5,959 nucleotides of DNA from Phycisphaerae bacterium (GTDB lineage: Bacteria; Planctomycetota; Phycisphaerae; Sedimentisphaerales; Anaerobacaceae), in NCBI GenBank assembly GCA_030609625.1, contig JAUWBX010000153.1, forward strand, positions 1 through 5,959, given 5' to 3'. The notes beneath the pieces were generated by a model, which had not been told where the DNA came from, ran no database searches, and worked only from the letters and a program-made list of their open reading frames with translations. Both the position numbers and the translations under genes were made by a program. The stretch's first letter is position 1. Each line of letters opens with the position of its first letter. Below are positions 5,840 through 5,959 of this stretch, piece by piece.

Positions 5840-5861
5840 GGGCGGCCACAAAGGGCCGCCC
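5840..5861 (+). terminator. Second, GC-rich hairpin downstream of the exported-protein gene
   Basis: GGGCGGCC (5840-5847) pairs perfectly with GGCCGCCC (5854-5861) around the 6-base loop ACAAAG. A 7-base outer pair, AAGGTTA (5833-5839) with TAACCTT (5890-5896), could enclose it. It follows the first hairpin by 25 bases. It has no T tract on either strand, so terminator function is uncertain. A tandem pair of strong stems is nevertheless typical of an operon end. Confidence 0.45.
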
Positions 5862-5902
5862 ACCTCGCCTCAATGCCTGTCAGTATCCTTAACCTTTCCC
5901 TT

Positions 5903-5959
5903 CGAAATTCGACATTCCTTGTTCGATATTCGATATTTTCTCTGACTTCACTTCGACAT
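5903..5959. repeat. Period-7 degenerate repeat array at the right edge
   Basis: Five heptamers stand in perfect register: CGAAATT (5903), CGACATT (5910), CCTTGTT (5917), CGATATT (5924), CGATATT (5931). After a short break, TTCGACAT (5952-5959) repeats 5908-5915 and runs off the window, so a further copy probably continues outside. On the minus strand, 5914-5931 reads GAATATCGAACAAGGAAT, which matches 2600-2617 in the trpF-trpB hairpin at 16 of 18 positions. That links the two spacers to one repeat family. Confidence 0.75.

Noticed and set aside
5604..5873. Minus-strand frames opposite the exported-protein gene and its downstream hairpins
   Set aside because: They arise from the low-complexity GC-rich coding sequence and read through two hairpins. 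No protein features were seen.

Overview
The window is bacterial chromosomal DNA carrying most of a tryptophan biosynthesis operon, all on the + strand: trpG (164-769), trpD (797-1816), trpF (about 1898-2521), trpB (2756-3934) and trpA (3996-4793). After a gap of 242 bases comes a gene for an exported, highly charged, repetitive protein of unknown function (5036-5761). Two hairpins and an intergenic repeat close the window. No tRNA, rRNA, CRISPR array, transposase or phage gene was found.

The likely source is a planctomycete of the Phycisphaerae / Sedimentisphaerales type. This is inference. It rests on remembered features of those genomes: AT-rich spacers filled with short-period degenerate repeats such as CGATATT and CTAAAGTG, next to moderately GC-rich genes, plus exported proteins rich in E, R and Q. 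The Trp enzymes alone are too widely conserved to settle the phylum.

Together the five enzymes supply the glutaminase subunit of anthranilate synthase, the phosphoribosyl transfer, the Amadori isomerisation and both halves of tryptophan synthase. The catalytic residues that can be recognised are present, so the genes look functional. Two pathway genes are not here. trpC (indole-3-glycerol phosphate synthase) is absent from its common place between trpD and trpF. trpE is not within the 163 bases seen upstream of trpG.

The most unusual content lies between the genes. Three spacers hold degenerate short-period repeats, each with a different main period: 8 bases between trpD and trpF, 9 bases between trpF and trpB, and 7 bases at the right end. 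The trpF-trpB spacer is a nested set of inverted repeats about 199 bases long. Its core is a perfect 15-bp stem inside a second 8-bp stem, followed by eight T residues. That is an intrinsic-terminator shape in the middle of the operon. The octamer repeat after trpD supplies the trpD stop codon and blurs the trpF start. The remainder is an ordinary trp locus.
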